DNA of 64,000 nucleotides from Candidatus Woesearchaeota archaeon B3_Woes (lineage in GTDB: Archaea > Nanobdellota > Nanobdellia > Woesearchaeales > B3-WOES), in assembly GCA_005222965.1 (NCBI GenBank), contig NJBG01000001.1, positions 371,061-435,060 of the forward strand, read 5' to 3'. Under the pieces are notes generated by a model, which did no database searches, was not told where the DNA came from, and saw only the letters and a list, made by a program, of their open reading frames with translations. The position numbers and the translations under genes were made by a program. Positions 8,533 through 16,515 of this stretch are shown piece after piece. Positions within the stretch are counted from its first letter, which is position 1. Every line of letters begins with the position of its first letter.

Positions 8533-8628
8533 GTCTCACAAAAGTTCCATAGGAAATCAAGGGGTGTCCTCAATCTCCACAAGAAATGATGGGGTGTCTC
8601 ATACTTGTAATGTCTCAAGACTGTCTCA
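8533..8628 (+). repeat. Cluster of TGTCTCA direct repeats upstream of an HTH gene
   Basis: GTCTCA (8533-8538), TGTCCTCA (8565-8572), TGTCTCA (8595-8601), TGTCTCA (8611-8617) and TGTCTCA (8622-8628) all lie in one orientation. Two of them are embedded in an 18-base imperfect repeat (8555-8572 and 8584-8601, sharing GGGGTGTC). The last copy ends 12 bases before the TATA box (TTTATAAGG, 8640-8648) of the gene at 8671. This arrangement suggests an activator- or autoregulator-binding array. Confidence 0.5.
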
Positions 8629-8639
8629 GAAACAAAACA

Positions 8640-8648
8640 TTTATAAGG
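8640..8648 (+). promoter_or_regulatory. TATA box of HTH/DUF192 operon
   Basis: TTTATAAGG is centred 27 bases before the ATG at 8671, immediately downstream of the TGTCTCA repeats. Confidence 0.55.
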
Positions 8649-8670
8649 AACCAATTTATTTAAATTATTC

Positions 8671-9048
8671 ATGGGGGAAGTTGATAAATTAAAAAAACAA
8701 ATTAAAGAACTATCTGAAAGAATAGTTTCTCTTGAATCTAATATTCAAAAGAACCAAAAAGATATAATAAAAGAAGCATTGACAGAGTTTACAAATCAAA
8801 AAAAGAAAGACAATCTAAAATCTGAATTCTTAAGAAAATTTAACCAAAACAAAAAAACACTAATTAAACAAAAGATTATTGAAATAATAAAAATAAAACC
8901 AACTTCTCTAGCAGATCTTAAATATCATATTGTTAATCAATTAAATTATTGTTCAAAAGCATCTTTTTATAGATATATCGCAGAAATGAGGGAAGATATA
9001 GAAATAAAAAATAATATAGCTTATCTTAATAAGAAGGTTCTTGTATAA
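8671..9048 (+). CDS. Coiled-coil plus winged-helix-like DNA-binding protein
   Basis: 125 residues. The N-terminal half (1-45) is a heptad-patterned coiled coil (LKKQIKELSERIVSLE). The C-terminal half (about 65-120) looks like a winged helix (TSLADLKYHIVNQ, then SKASFYRYIAEM as a candidate recognition helix, then a beta wing). It is not matched to a named family. Five repeated TGTCTCA-like sites just before its promoter suggest autoregulation. Its stop shares a base with the next start (TAATG), so it is co-translated with the DUF192 gene. Confidence 0.6.
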   Translation: MGEVDKLKKQIKELSERIVSLESNIQKNQKDIIKEALTEFTNQKKKDNLKSEFLRKFNQNKKTLIKQKIIEIIKIKPTSLADLKYHIVNQLNYCSKASFYRYIAEMREDIEIKNNIAYLNKKVLV

Positions 9049-9389
9049 TGGACGTTTATATAAAAAACAAAACAATAGTTACAAACGCCAAAATCATAAA
9101 ATCTCCTTTAAAACAAGCAATTGGCTTAATGTTTTCTAAACAAAAGAACATTATTTTTGAGTTTAAAAAAGAAAAAAAAGAGTTTATTCACATGTTCTTT
9201 GTTTTTTATCCTATTGATTTAGTATTTCTCAATAAAAATAAAAAAGTTGTTGAATTGAAACAAAACTTTAAGCCATTTAAAACATATAAATCAAAGAATA
9301 AAGCAAAATATATTCTCGAACTTAAAAAGAATACCATAAAAAACAACAAAATAAAAGCGAATGATAATATTTCTTTCAAAAAACAATAG
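9048..9389 (+). CDS. DUF192-family protein
   Basis: 113 residues, matching DUF192 throughout: the GLMFSK start motif, FIHMFFVFYPIDLVFLNKN in the core, a VELKQNFKPF strand and KAKYILELK near the end. DUF192 proteins are small beta-rich proteins, often secreted in bacteria. Here there is no signal peptide, as in many archaeal members. No function is established. It is the second gene of the operon headed by the HTH protein. Confidence 0.85.
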   Translation: MDVYIKNKTIVTNAKIIKSPLKQAIGLMFSKQKNIIFEFKKEKKEFIHMFFVFYPIDLVFLNKNKKVVELKQNFKPFKTYKSKNKAKYILELKKNTIKNNKIKANDNISFKKQ

Positions 9390-9390
9390 T

Positions 9391-9400
9391 TTTTATAAAT
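9391..9400 (+). promoter_or_regulatory. TATA box of tRNA-Trp
   Basis: TTTTATAAAT is centred about 28 bases before the first tRNA nucleotide at 9424. Confidence 0.5.
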
Positions 9401-9438
9401 ACTTAAAAAAATATAATTATTAAGGGGATGTAGTATAA

Positions 9439-9457
9439 AGGAAATTTTTCCGTACAA
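9439..9457 (+). other. tRNA-Trp intron 1, in the D loop (19 nt)
   Basis: The insert folds as GGAA/TTCC, and GTAT (9433-9436) pairs with GTAC (9452-9455) as a 4-bp central helix. The 3-nt bulges are AAA (9437-9439) and AAC (9456-9458). Cutting each bulge after its second base, the rule for the archaeal tRNA splicing endonuclease, removes exactly 9439-9457 and restores a standard Trp D loop. The outer helix is weak, so the motif is of the relaxed kind. Confidence 0.75.
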
Positions 9458-9481
9458 CCTGGCTAGCATAGCTGGCTCCAG

Positions 9482-9529
9482 TCTTTGTGGAGCGATGAGG
9501 CAATACGCCGATGATTTACAAAGGGCTTT
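9482..9529 (+). other. tRNA-Trp intron 2, canonical position 37/38 (48 nt)
   Basis: The intron lies between G37 (9481) and A38 (9530), the usual archaeal position. A 6-bp CTTTGT/ACAAAG stem (9483-9488 with 9518-9523) closes it, and the anticodon stem forms the outer helix. The central helix of the bulge-helix-bulge is imperfect. Two GATGA words (9494-9498, 9510-9514) resemble box C, but no box D (CTGA) is present. Confidence 0.75.
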
Positions 9530-9575
9530 ACCAGCAGATCTGAGTTCGAATCTCAGCATCCCCACTTTTTATTTA

Positions 9576-10313
9576 TTAAACTAATAATTTTTCTGGGAGG
9601 TTGCTGATTATATCTTCATCAGATAAAATTGAAATTTTTAATTCATTAATTTGTTTTTTTAAACTATTTTTCCTTTTAGGGAAACTTTCTTTCGGACATA
9701 TCAATAAACCATCATTTATTTTTAATATTTTCATATAATTTAATAGTTGTTTTAATTCAAACATTGTTATATTATTTTTTCCCCTAAAGTCTTTTATTTC
9801 AACAATGTACTTTTTATTATTGTAAATAAATAAACAATCTATAATACTATTTTCAATTCTTATTTTTGGTTTGACATCTCCGAATTTCTTTAATAAGTTA
9901 ATTACTCTTTTTTCATACTCAATACATCTTTTTACAATAAAAGGATTTCTGACCCCTGAAGTTATGTCTTTCTCATGATATTTTATTCCAGCTTCTTTAT
10001 AAGCTTTTAAGATACTACCAAACGCCCTTATTACGTTAACTTTAGTTTTATTTTGAATTTCGCTTATGTTAGACGATGGATTTAGTTTAATGAAACCAAT
10101 AACATCTTCTTTTTGTTCTTCTAAGGTTCTTTTAATCAAGTTTTTAGAAAAAATTATATTAGCATCTTTATATGCTTCTTTCATATTTTTATAATATCTC
10201 TCCACTTTCAACTTAGTTGCCCTTTTAATTTCACGATAAGTACAACTTGGATTATTTTGAATGTATCTTTTGATTACTTCTCTTTTTTGTTTAATATCAT
10301 TTTTAATTTTCAT
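9576..10313 (-). CDS. PD-(D/E)XK-type nuclease with two N-terminal HTH repeats
   Basis: 245 residues. Two related helical repeats (about 10-55 and 65-112), each ending in K-(E/K)AYK-(D/E)A-(N/G)I, resemble the DNA-reading repeats found beside homing endonucleases. The C-terminal domain (about 128-245) has a restriction-endonuclease-like core: D159 in SIIDCLF, then E172 and K174 in YIVEIKD, followed by LLICPK. It is not a LAGLIDADG protein. It ends only about 12 bases from the intron-bearing tRNA-Trp, and a tRNA flank is a common landing place for mobile genes. Possible roles are a solitary homing-type or defence nuclease; neither is shown by the sequence. Confidence 0.6.
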   Translation of the reverse strand: MKIKNDIKQKREVIKRYIQNNPSCTYREIKRATKLKVERYYKNMKEAYKDANIIFSKNLIKRTLEEQKEDVIGFIKLNPSSNISEIQNKTKVNVIRAFGSILKAYKEAGIKYHEKDITSGVRNPFIVKRCIEYEKRVINLLKKFGDVKPKIRIENSIIDCLFIYNNKKYIVEIKDFRGKNNITMFELKQLLNYMKILKINDGLLICPKESFPKRKNSLKKQINELKISILSDEDIISNLPEKLLV

Positions 10314-10334
10314 TTTAAATCACAAACCATTTTA

Positions 10335-10426
10335 TATTCTAACTATGTAAATGATTTTTACATTTATATATTTGATGCAACCATGGCAAGTGGCAAATGA
10401 AAAATCATAATTTGGTAGTTAGAATA
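10335..10426. repeat. Inverted repeat with internal hairpin upstream of the nuclease gene
   Basis: TATTCTAACTA (10335-10345) and its exact complement TAGTTAGAATA (10416-10426) are 70 bases apart. Inside is a second palindrome, ATGTAAA-TGATT-TTTACAT (10345-10363), and a TGGCAAGTGGCAAATG direct repeat (about 10384-10399). A reverse-strand TATA (ATATATAAA) overlaps the hairpin. These could be operator sites for the nuclease gene or the end of a small mobile unit. Confidence 0.4.
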
Positions 10427-10508
10427 GGTTAAAGAGATTTAAAATAAAGAAAATCTAAATTAATAACATTTATTAACAAGTAACATCACTTAAGTGTTAA
10501 GAGGTGTT

Positions 10509-11660
10509 ATGAAAAAAGAATTATTTATTGCGTCTGCAACATTAGTTGGGTTTTGTGTTGGTGCAGGAATACTTGGATTGCCTTATGTATTCTCAAAAGC
10601 CGGTTTTTTAACAGGCATACTAAATGTGATTCTAATTGGTTTCGCAGTAACAATTCTTTACCTTATGCTCGGAGAAGTAAGTTTAAGAACAAAAAGAAGT
10701 CATCAAATAACAGGATATGCTGGAAAATATTTAGGAAGAAAAGGGAAAAAAACTTTGTTTTATCTCATCTTAATTGGATGGTATGGCGCTATAATTGCCT
10801 ATACAATAAAAATAGGGGAATTTCTATCTGCTCTAATATCCCCAATAATAAACATAAGTCCAATCTATTACTCAATACTTTTTGCATTAGTTGGATATTT
10901 ATTTGTGCATAAAGGAATTGCTATTATAGAAAAAAGCGAATTTTGGATGATTCTATTTATTATTATTATTTTCATTCTAATTGGGATTTTTTCCATGCCT
11001 TCAATAGATCAACATAATCTCACAAAATTTAACTTAGAGGAATTCTGGTTTCCGTTTGGAATAGTGCTTTTTGCATTTGGAGCAGCAGGAGCAATTCCTG
11101 AAATGAGAGAAGAACTAAAGAAAAATGAAAAACTAATGAAGCCCGCTATAATATTAGGTACCTCTCTATCTGCATTAGCTTATATGATATTTCCTTTATT
11201 TGTTGTTGGTGTAACAGGCCAATCAACAACAGACGGTGCAATCATTGGTCTAGGTAATGTTTTAGGATACAAGATGTTGTTATTAGGAGGTCTTTTGGGT
11301 ATACTGACTATGTCAACATCTTTTTTAGCAATAGGTTTAGCAATAAAGGAAATTTTCAAATTTGATTATAGAAAGAATAATCTAAAATCCTCTTTATTGG
11401 CTTGCATTTTTCCATTCATAATCGCACTAATCATCATCATATTAAAAATAAACAATGCATTTTATAATGTTCTTAATATAATTGGATCTTTTATCTATCC
11501 TCTCTCAGGAATTATGTTTGTATTAATATTCTGGAAAACGAGAAAGAAAGGAGATAGAAAACCAGAATACAGTCTCAAATTCAGCAAAATATTGGGAACA
11601 ATTATAATTTTGTTATTTTTAGCAGGATTCATAAATGAATTGATATTATTGCTATTTTGA
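10509..11660 (+). CDS. Amino-acid permease of the aromatic/AAAP type
   Basis: 383 residues with about 11 hydrophobic segments. The first helix carries GFCVGAGILGLPYVFSKAGF, the unwound-helix motif of the HAAAP/AAAP amino-acid transporters (Trp/Tyr permeases in bacteria). Family knowledge predicts cation-coupled amino-acid uptake, and a DPANN host would benefit from importing amino acids. ATG 10509 is used because GAGGTG lies directly before it; a GTG five codons earlier lacks a ribosome site. The 3' end overlaps the convergent large surface-protein gene by nine bases. The nearby tRNA-Trp does not prove a Trp substrate. Confidence 0.85.
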   Translation: MKKELFIASATLVGFCVGAGILGLPYVFSKAGFLTGILNVILIGFAVTILYLMLGEVSLRTKRSHQITGYAGKYLGRKGKKTLFYLILIGWYGAIIAYTIKIGEFLSALISPIINISPIYYSILFALVGYLFVHKGIAIIEKSEFWMILFIIIIFILIGIFSMPSIDQHNLTKFNLEEFWFPFGIVLFAFGAAGAIPEMREELKKNEKLMKPAIILGTSLSALAYMIFPLFVVGVTGQSTTDGAIIGLGNVLGYKMLLLGGLLGILTMSTSFLAIGLAIKEIFKFDYRKNNLKSSLLACIFPFIIALIIIILKINNAFYNVLNIIGSFIYPLSGIMFVLIFWKTRKKGDRKPEYSLKFSKILGTIIILLFLAGFINELILLLF

Positions 11661-14600
11661 AATATAAGCCCATAATCTGGCAAATATGTTTGTTTCTGGT
11701 GTATCTCTAACAGTTAATTTAATAAGATTACTGTCAACCTTTCCTCCTTTCATATCATTTGCAGTAAATATAACAAATTCAGAACCATACCAGTTTCTTT
11801 TAGGTATTAAAATAGCATTGCCTTCTTCATAAACAATTCTGATATTTTGTAATTCTGTAGTTGTATAGTATAATTCATCCATATCTGGATCTAAAAAATA
11901 TTTAGTCAAATTGATAATTTGTTTTGTGTCTTCATCCCATTTTTGATCAGGAATGCCAAAAGATTCTTCAACAATAATCCCCATCTCTTCTTCAACAGCT
12001 ACAACTGTTTTATTTTCAATTATTTCATCTACAACAATTGTTTCATTATCTCCTCCTTTCTCAAACTCAAAAGCAGACTGTAAATAAACATACCCAGCAG
12101 TGATTATTCCAAGAAGAATAACAAACAATAAAACACTAAGGAGGGTCTTCTTTGTTTTTTGACTTATTTTTTTCCTTGCTTTTCCTTTTCTCTTTTTCTT
12201 AAGCCATTTCATAGATAAAATATCTATAATTATCAAAAACAATAAAATAATTCCCCCTAAAATATACCATTTATACGAAGTTAAAAAATTAAGAATGTTT
12301 TTCCATAAATAATATCCCCAAAGAGCAATGATTACCAGTATTAAGAAAACAATAAGAAACCAAAATATCTTTTTAAATTTATATTTAGTAAATTTGATTT
12401 TTTCAGTTGTAATTATTTTCTTTTCAACTTTAACATATTCTGTTTTTCTAGCAACAATAGCAAAATAACTCAAATGTTTTATTATTGATTCATAATAATA
12501 ATAATTCTTATCTTCGTTTATCTGTTTTGTGTTAACCCCTTCCCATTGGTGATGATATTTTCTAAGTGAAATATTGCTTTGCTTAACATTGTTTTTCTTT
12601 AACCAAGATTTTTTAACTCTAAATCTTATTACTATTTCATTTATATCTGAAGTTTCAAGATTGTTTTGTGTAAATTCAAAATATTCATAAACTAAATCTG
12701 CTGCTTTAATAAAAGTTGGTTTTTTTAGCTTTTTCAACAATAACTTAACATTTGAAACAGTTTTTCTAAGCTTTATTATTACCTCACCACAAGCAATTCT
12801 CTTGTTTGTTAATATAATTTCTCGATTTGCAGAACTTATTTCAAAATATGTCATATTACGCTTTTTTATTTTTTTTGAGAGAATAAATAAAAATAATAAG
12901 ATAACTAGACCTGCAATAACATAAAGAACATAATTAACATTAATCACAAAAAAATCCCATAAACTGCTAGCAAAAGTTAAAACCACAGAAGGTTCTACTG
13001 TTACATTTATTGGTTTTTCAGACAATTTATCAGTTACATTTTCTGTAATGTTCTCTCCAGTATCAACAAGCAAATCTCCTAAAATAAAATAGTAAACAAG
13101 AAAACCAAGAACAACTAAAGCTATAAGAATTAATAAAACTTGTAGGATCTCTTTTTTAACTTTTAATTTAATTGGTTTTTTTGCAACTTTAGAAACTTTT
13201 TTTGTTTTGGTCTCTCTTTTCTTTAATTTTTTAATGATAAGTAAAAGTATAATTAATAATAACAATATCCCAAAACCTATTGCAAAATAAATCCAATAAC
13301 TAACTAAAAAATTCTTAATAAATGAGATAACCCATTTTAATTTTAGAATAATAAACAACAATTTATTTCTAAACAACAAAGCAAGAATAGCTAAAATAAC
13401 TAACAACAAGACCAATATACCAAAAACTATTTTCTTTTTGCTTATTTTAATCTTTTTTATTTTAGTTCTAATCTTTCTCTTATATTTTTTGATAACATGA
13501 ATGAAGATAGCTAAAATTAATATTAATAAAAAAATACCAACAGCCAGATATAATAAATAAGGAGCAACATAACTATAATAAAACCCATCAAAGAAATTCA
13601 TTGTAACTAAAGTTATTCCTAATGATTCTTCATAAACAACATTAGTTCCACTAACCTTTATTTGCATATTTGCTTTATAATTCCCTCTAGAAGTGGTATT
13701 TGTAGGAACAGAAACCAAATTAATTATTCCTGTCTTGCCAGAAACAACACTTAAAGAAGATGTTTCAAGACTTAACCAGTCTTCAGCATCTAGGGATATA
13801 TCATACTTTGCTGTTTTACTACCTTTATTCTCAACATTTAAAAGGGTTTTCACACTGTTATAATCTAAAACAAACTCTTTTTTATTATCTAAAGTCGATA
13901 TATAAGGTTTATAACAATTATCAACACTCAAGGTAATATTTTCTGTTTTTTGTATCTCTCCTAACTCGCTTATAATATTAAGAATAACATTAAAATCTCC
14001 TTCTACATTTGATGTATTGATACTGATTTGAACAGTTTTTTCCTGATATTTATTTAATTTAATCTGATTATTTGATAATTTTACCCATCTTGGAGATTTT
14101 AGATTTAGATTATATACATTAGCAAAATTTGCATTATTCTTTAATTTCAATGGAATTGTTTCTTCAGAATTTGTACATAAAGAGTATATTTCTCCTTCAT
14201 CATGTTCTATAAATTTATCTCCAATCTCTCCTAATCTTAAACTATAATCATAAGCTCTATCTATATTTAAATAAGCAAATGTTTTAGCATATAATTTTGT
14301 ATTTAAAGTCTTAACACTAAAAGGAATAGTATAATTGCCATAAAAATTACAAGGAGGAGTTATATCAATATAAAAAGGAATTTCTTGACTAGACCTTAAC
14401 ACTACATTATTAAAACTTACATTAGCATACAAGCCAAATGGTTTTTCAAATTTTAAACTATATGTTTCATCAAAATCTCCTGTATTCTTTAGATTAAATT
14501 GATAAGAAGCTGTGCTACATGGTTTGATTCTTTTACTAAATTCAACAGGTAAAACTTCTATATTTTGTGGTTTTTCAACAACAATTTTTTGTTTTAAAGT

Positions 14601-14963
14601 TTTTTCTAAGTTTAAAGCAGTATTTATATGAAGTTTTAGATCATAATTCCCTTTTTTACCACAAGGAACACTAAAAGAAGTAATAATATCTTGTGATTGA
14701 CCAGGTTCAAGCACAAAAGACCAAGGTCCTAAAGACAAAAACTTAACAGCAGAACCTTTTACATTTAATGTATAACTACTGGAAATTTCTCCTGTATTTG
14801 TAACCGTTATAGTGCTGCCTTCAGAAACCACACACTCATAAACACTTACAGATTCAGGTTCTGTAAACTGAAAGTTTTCAACAAGACCAAAAGCAAAATT
14901 AGAAAACATAAAGAATATAAAAAAAGTCATTAATATTAATGTTATTATTTTATTCTTTATCAT
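11652..14963 (-). CDS. Large multi-TM surface protein with PGF-pre-PGF domain
   Basis: 1103 residues. A signal peptide (1-26) precedes a long outer region of NEW3-like beta domains (27-468). TM helices follow at about 469-492, 511-531, 552-577, 606-629, 672-695, 864-887, 899-917 and 940-961. A PGF-pre-PGF domain lies at about 703-840 (YFEISSANREI start, IRFRVKKSWLKKN core, HLSYFAIVARK end), and a cadherin-like domain closes the protein (about 1005-1088). Lys-rich loops after several helices mark cytoplasmic sides. Sequons (NIT, NVT, NET, NKT) cluster in the predicted outer loops. Likely a cell-envelope scaffold related to S-layer anchoring; the exact role is unknown. Confidence 0.75.
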   Translation of the reverse strand: MIKNKIITLILMTFFIFFMFSNFAFGLVENFQFTEPESVSVYECVVSEGSTITVTNTGEISSSYTLNVKGSAVKFLSLGPWSFVLEPGQSQDIITSFSVPCGKKGNYDLKLHINTALNLEKTLKQKIVVEKPQNIEVLPVEFSKRIKPCSTASYQFNLKNTGDFDETYSLKFEKPFGLYANVSFNNVVLRSSQEIPFYIDITPPCNFYGNYTIPFSVKTLNTKLYAKTFAYLNIDRAYDYSLRLGEIGDKFIEHDEGEIYSLCTNSEETIPLKLKNNANFANVYNLNLKSPRWVKLSNNQIKLNKYQEKTVQISINTSNVEGDFNVILNIISELGEIQKTENITLSVDNCYKPYISTLDNKKEFVLDYNSVKTLLNVENKGSKTAKYDISLDAEDWLSLETSSLSVVSGKTGIINLVSVPTNTTSRGNYKANMQIKVSGTNVVYEESLGITLVTMNFFDGFYYSYVAPYLLYLAVGIFLLILILAIFIHVIKKYKRKIRTKIKKIKISKKKIVFGILVLLLVILAILALLFRNKLLFIILKLKWVISFIKNFLVSYWIYFAIGFGILLLLIILLLIIKKLKKRETKTKKVSKVAKKPIKLKVKKEILQVLLILIALVVLGFLVYYFILGDLLVDTGENITENVTDKLSEKPINVTVEPSVVLTFASSLWDFFVINVNYVLYVIAGLVILLFLFILSKKIKKRNMTYFEISSANREIILTNKRIACGEVIIKLRKTVSNVKLLLKKLKKPTFIKAADLVYEYFEFTQNNLETSDINEIVIRFRVKKSWLKKNNVKQSNISLRKYHHQWEGVNTKQINEDKNYYYYESIIKHLSYFAIVARKTEYVKVEKKIITTEKIKFTKYKFKKIFWFLIVFLILVIIALWGYYLWKNILNFLTSYKWYILGGIILLFLIIIDILSMKWLKKKRKGKARKKISQKTKKTLLSVLLFVILLGIITAGYVYLQSAFEFEKGGDNETIVVDEIIENKTVVAVEEEMGIIVEESFGIPDQKWDEDTKQIINLTKYFLDPDMDELYYTTTELQNIRIVYEEGNAILIPKRNWYGSEFVIFTANDMKGGKVDSNLIKLTVRDTPETNIFARLWAYISK

Positions 14964-15041
14964 TAAAATACCTCTTTATTGCTGTATCCTCCGGTGATTA
15001 TAAAAAACACAATGTAAAAAGAAAAGAAATATTTAAAAAAG

Positions 15042-16295
15042 TTAGTAATAGGTTTTTCCTTCTTCTTCCATATCGTCTTCATCGCTATTAAGTTTTCTAA
15101 ATCCTATTATCAAACCTACAACAACTAAGACAACAACTAAGACGACTAAACCAACTTCTAAAGCTTTTTTAACACTACCAAGACCAGCTGATGTAATAAT
15201 GTTTGCTGTTAATAATATTTCTTGTGTTGTTGTTCCTAAACCTGAAACTGTTGCACTAAAACTGTGTTGACCTGCTACTGCATCTTTATTAGCAGTTACA
15301 TAAAGATAAACAGTTTTGGTTTCTCCAGCTCCAAGAACAAAGACATTACTTGGACTTACTCTTACACTTCCAAATACATCAACTCCGTTAACTCCAACTG
15401 TAACTGTTTTTGCTGAGTTAGTTGGGTTTGATATTGTTAAAGTATAGATTGCTCCTTCTTTTGTTACTTCTTGTGCACTTGAATCATAAGTAATTGTAGG
15501 TTTTACACCTGAATCAGAGACTCCTACTTCGCATGATTCACCAGAGATAACTTTCATTTCTGCCATCTCTATTTCTTTTTCATCAGCATCATCATATGTT
15601 ACTTCAACTTTAACATCATAAGTACCTTCAGCTGCACAACTTGGAACTCTTAAATAAATTTCTTCACTAGTTGTTGATTCATCTGCTTCTAACTCATCAA
15701 TATAATCAGAAGCGCTTACTCCTAAGTCAGGTACACTTACCTTAACTTTAATGCCTTCTTCGTCTTTTTCTCCATAATTCTTCAGTCTAACAGAAGCGAG
15801 CAAAGCTCTTCCTGCTTTAACAGATCCTTCAGGACTAAATACAACATCTTTTATCACTAAATTATGTCTTCCTGTATCAACTTCTAAATCATAATCATTG
15901 TAAGTTGGTTCTCCACCTCTTCCTTCAACTCTAACTCTTAATTTGTATCTGTCTTGATCCATTCTTTGGGGCAAACTTAAAGTGAGTTTTTTAGTATATG
16001 TAACATTTGCTTTCATATCAAACACATCAGTTATATCTTCAATTCTGTCATCATGATCATATCCCCTTATATATGCTTCAATTTGTACATCATTTAAGTC
16101 TGTATTAGATGTGGCTCTTACTTTTACTTGGTATTCGTCTCCTCTTTCTATACCACTAATCGTGTTTGTACCATCTCCTAGATGGTTACTATCTAATAGA
16201 ACATCATTTATTGTTATAGTAGCACTAGCTACTCCACAAACAGTAAGAATTCCTATTAAAAATATGGTCAATAAACCACTTAATTTTGTTTTCAT
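15042..16295 (-). CDS. S-layer-like surface protein with C-terminal TM
   Basis: 417 residues. A signal peptide (1-25, ending VASA) is followed by three or four beta-sandwich domains of the CARDB/NEW3 type (one with VRLKNYGEKDEEGIKVKVSV). A single TM helix (about 380-400, rich in Val/Leu) and a short acidic tail (SDEDDMEEEGKTYY) end the protein. Size and layout match the putative S-layer proteins of Woesearchaeota-like genomes. The sequence is richer in Gly, Val, Ala and Asp than its neighbours, as expected for an abundant protein. A reverse-strand TATA box (16359-16367) lies about 68 bases upstream, so the mRNA should have a leader of about 40 bases. Confidence 0.75.
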   Translation of the reverse strand: MKTKLSGLLTIFLIGILTVCGVASATITINDVLLDSNHLGDGTNTISGIERGDEYQVKVRATSNTDLNDVQIEAYIRGYDHDDRIEDITDVFDMKANVTYTKKLTLSLPQRMDQDRYKLRVRVEGRGGEPTYNDYDLEVDTGRHNLVIKDVVFSPEGSVKAGRALLASVRLKNYGEKDEEGIKVKVSVPDLGVSASDYIDELEADESTTSEEIYLRVPSCAAEGTYDVKVEVTYDDADEKEIEMAEMKVISGESCEVGVSDSGVKPTITYDSSAQEVTKEGAIYTLTISNPTNSAKTVTVGVNGVDVFGSVRVSPSNVFVLGAGETKTVYLYVTANKDAVAGQHSFSATVSGLGTTTQEILLTANIITSAGLGSVKKALEVGLVVLVVVLVVVGLIIGFRKLNSDEDDMEEEGKTYY

Positions 16296-16358
16296 TTTGT
16301 TTTTGCCCCCAAAAAATTGTTTAATCTCAATTGGATATAAATCATTATTATATTACCC

Positions 16359-16367
16359 ATATATAAA
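16359..16367 (-). promoter_or_regulatory. Promoter of the S-layer-like gene
   Basis: On the reverse strand TTTATATAT lies about 68 bases before the ATG, giving a leader of about 40 bases that contains GGGGGC before the start. This contrasts with the mostly leaderless genes around it. Confidence 0.45.
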
Positions 16368-16392
16368 CTTTTCGTTTATACACATTGTAGAG

Positions 16393-16429
16393 TAGTTAAT
16401 TATAATGACTATCAAAGAGTAATAACTAC
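16393..16429. repeat. Inverted repeat GTAGTTA...TAACTAC in divergent promoter region
   Basis: GTAGTTA (16393-16399) and TAACTAC (16423-16429) are separated by 23 bases midway between the S-layer-like and lipid-reductase promoters. It could be a shared operator. Confidence 0.3.
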
Positions 16430-16483
16430 TTATATATAAAAGTTTCGGAATTATAAAATAATTTATCTAAATTAAAAGTAACA

Positions 16484-16493
16484 CATATAAATA
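16484..16493 (+). promoter_or_regulatory. TATA box of geranylgeranyl-reductase-like gene
   Basis: CATATAAATA is centred about 27 bases before the ATG at 16516; the transcript should be leaderless. Confidence 0.5.
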
Positions 16494-16515
16494 CTAAAGA
16501 TATCACATTTAAGAT

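Larger units (their letters stand above)
9424..9564 (+). tRNA. tRNA-Trp (anticodon CCA) with two introns
   Basis: Acceptor GGGGATG (9424-9430) pairs perfectly with CATCCCC (9557-9563), discriminator A 9564; CCA is not encoded. The T arm is CTGAG-TTCGAAT-CTCAG (9540-9556). The anticodon stem GCTGG (9471-9475) pairs with CCAGC (9531-9535), and the loop CTCCAG+A gives anticodon CCA (9478-9480). Removing 9439-9457 and 9482-9529 leaves a normal 74-nt tRNA-Trp with D loop AACCTGGCTA. The mature D stem is weak (GTAT/GCAT, with one A-C mismatch). A T-run after 9564 probably terminates transcription. Confidence 0.9.

Noticed and set aside
8533..8628. CRISPR-like array
   Set aside because: Repeat units are only 7-18 bases with irregular short spacing and no cas genes in the window.
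8469..8672. Reverse-strand 67-codon open frame across the TGTCTCA repeats
   Set aside because: It overlaps promoter elements of both flanking genes, has no ribosome site, and its composition does not look like a protein; the region is better explained as regulatory.
9482..9529. Possible box C/D guide RNA in tRNA-Trp intron 2
   Set aside because: Two GATGA words resemble box C, but there is no box D (CTGA) and the intron is short, so a guide RNA is not supported.
9206..9565. Reverse-strand 119-codon open frame over the DUF192 gene and the tRNA
   Set aside because: It runs antisense through a confident tRNA and a conserved DUF192 gene.
9576..10313. LAGLIDADG-type homing endonuclease
   Set aside because: No LAGLIDADG motif; the core is D...ExK, and the nearby introns are too small to encode it.
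10553..10912. 119-codon plus-strand open frame inside the permease gene
   Set aside because: Out-of-frame shadow of the permease coding sequence, with no start signals.
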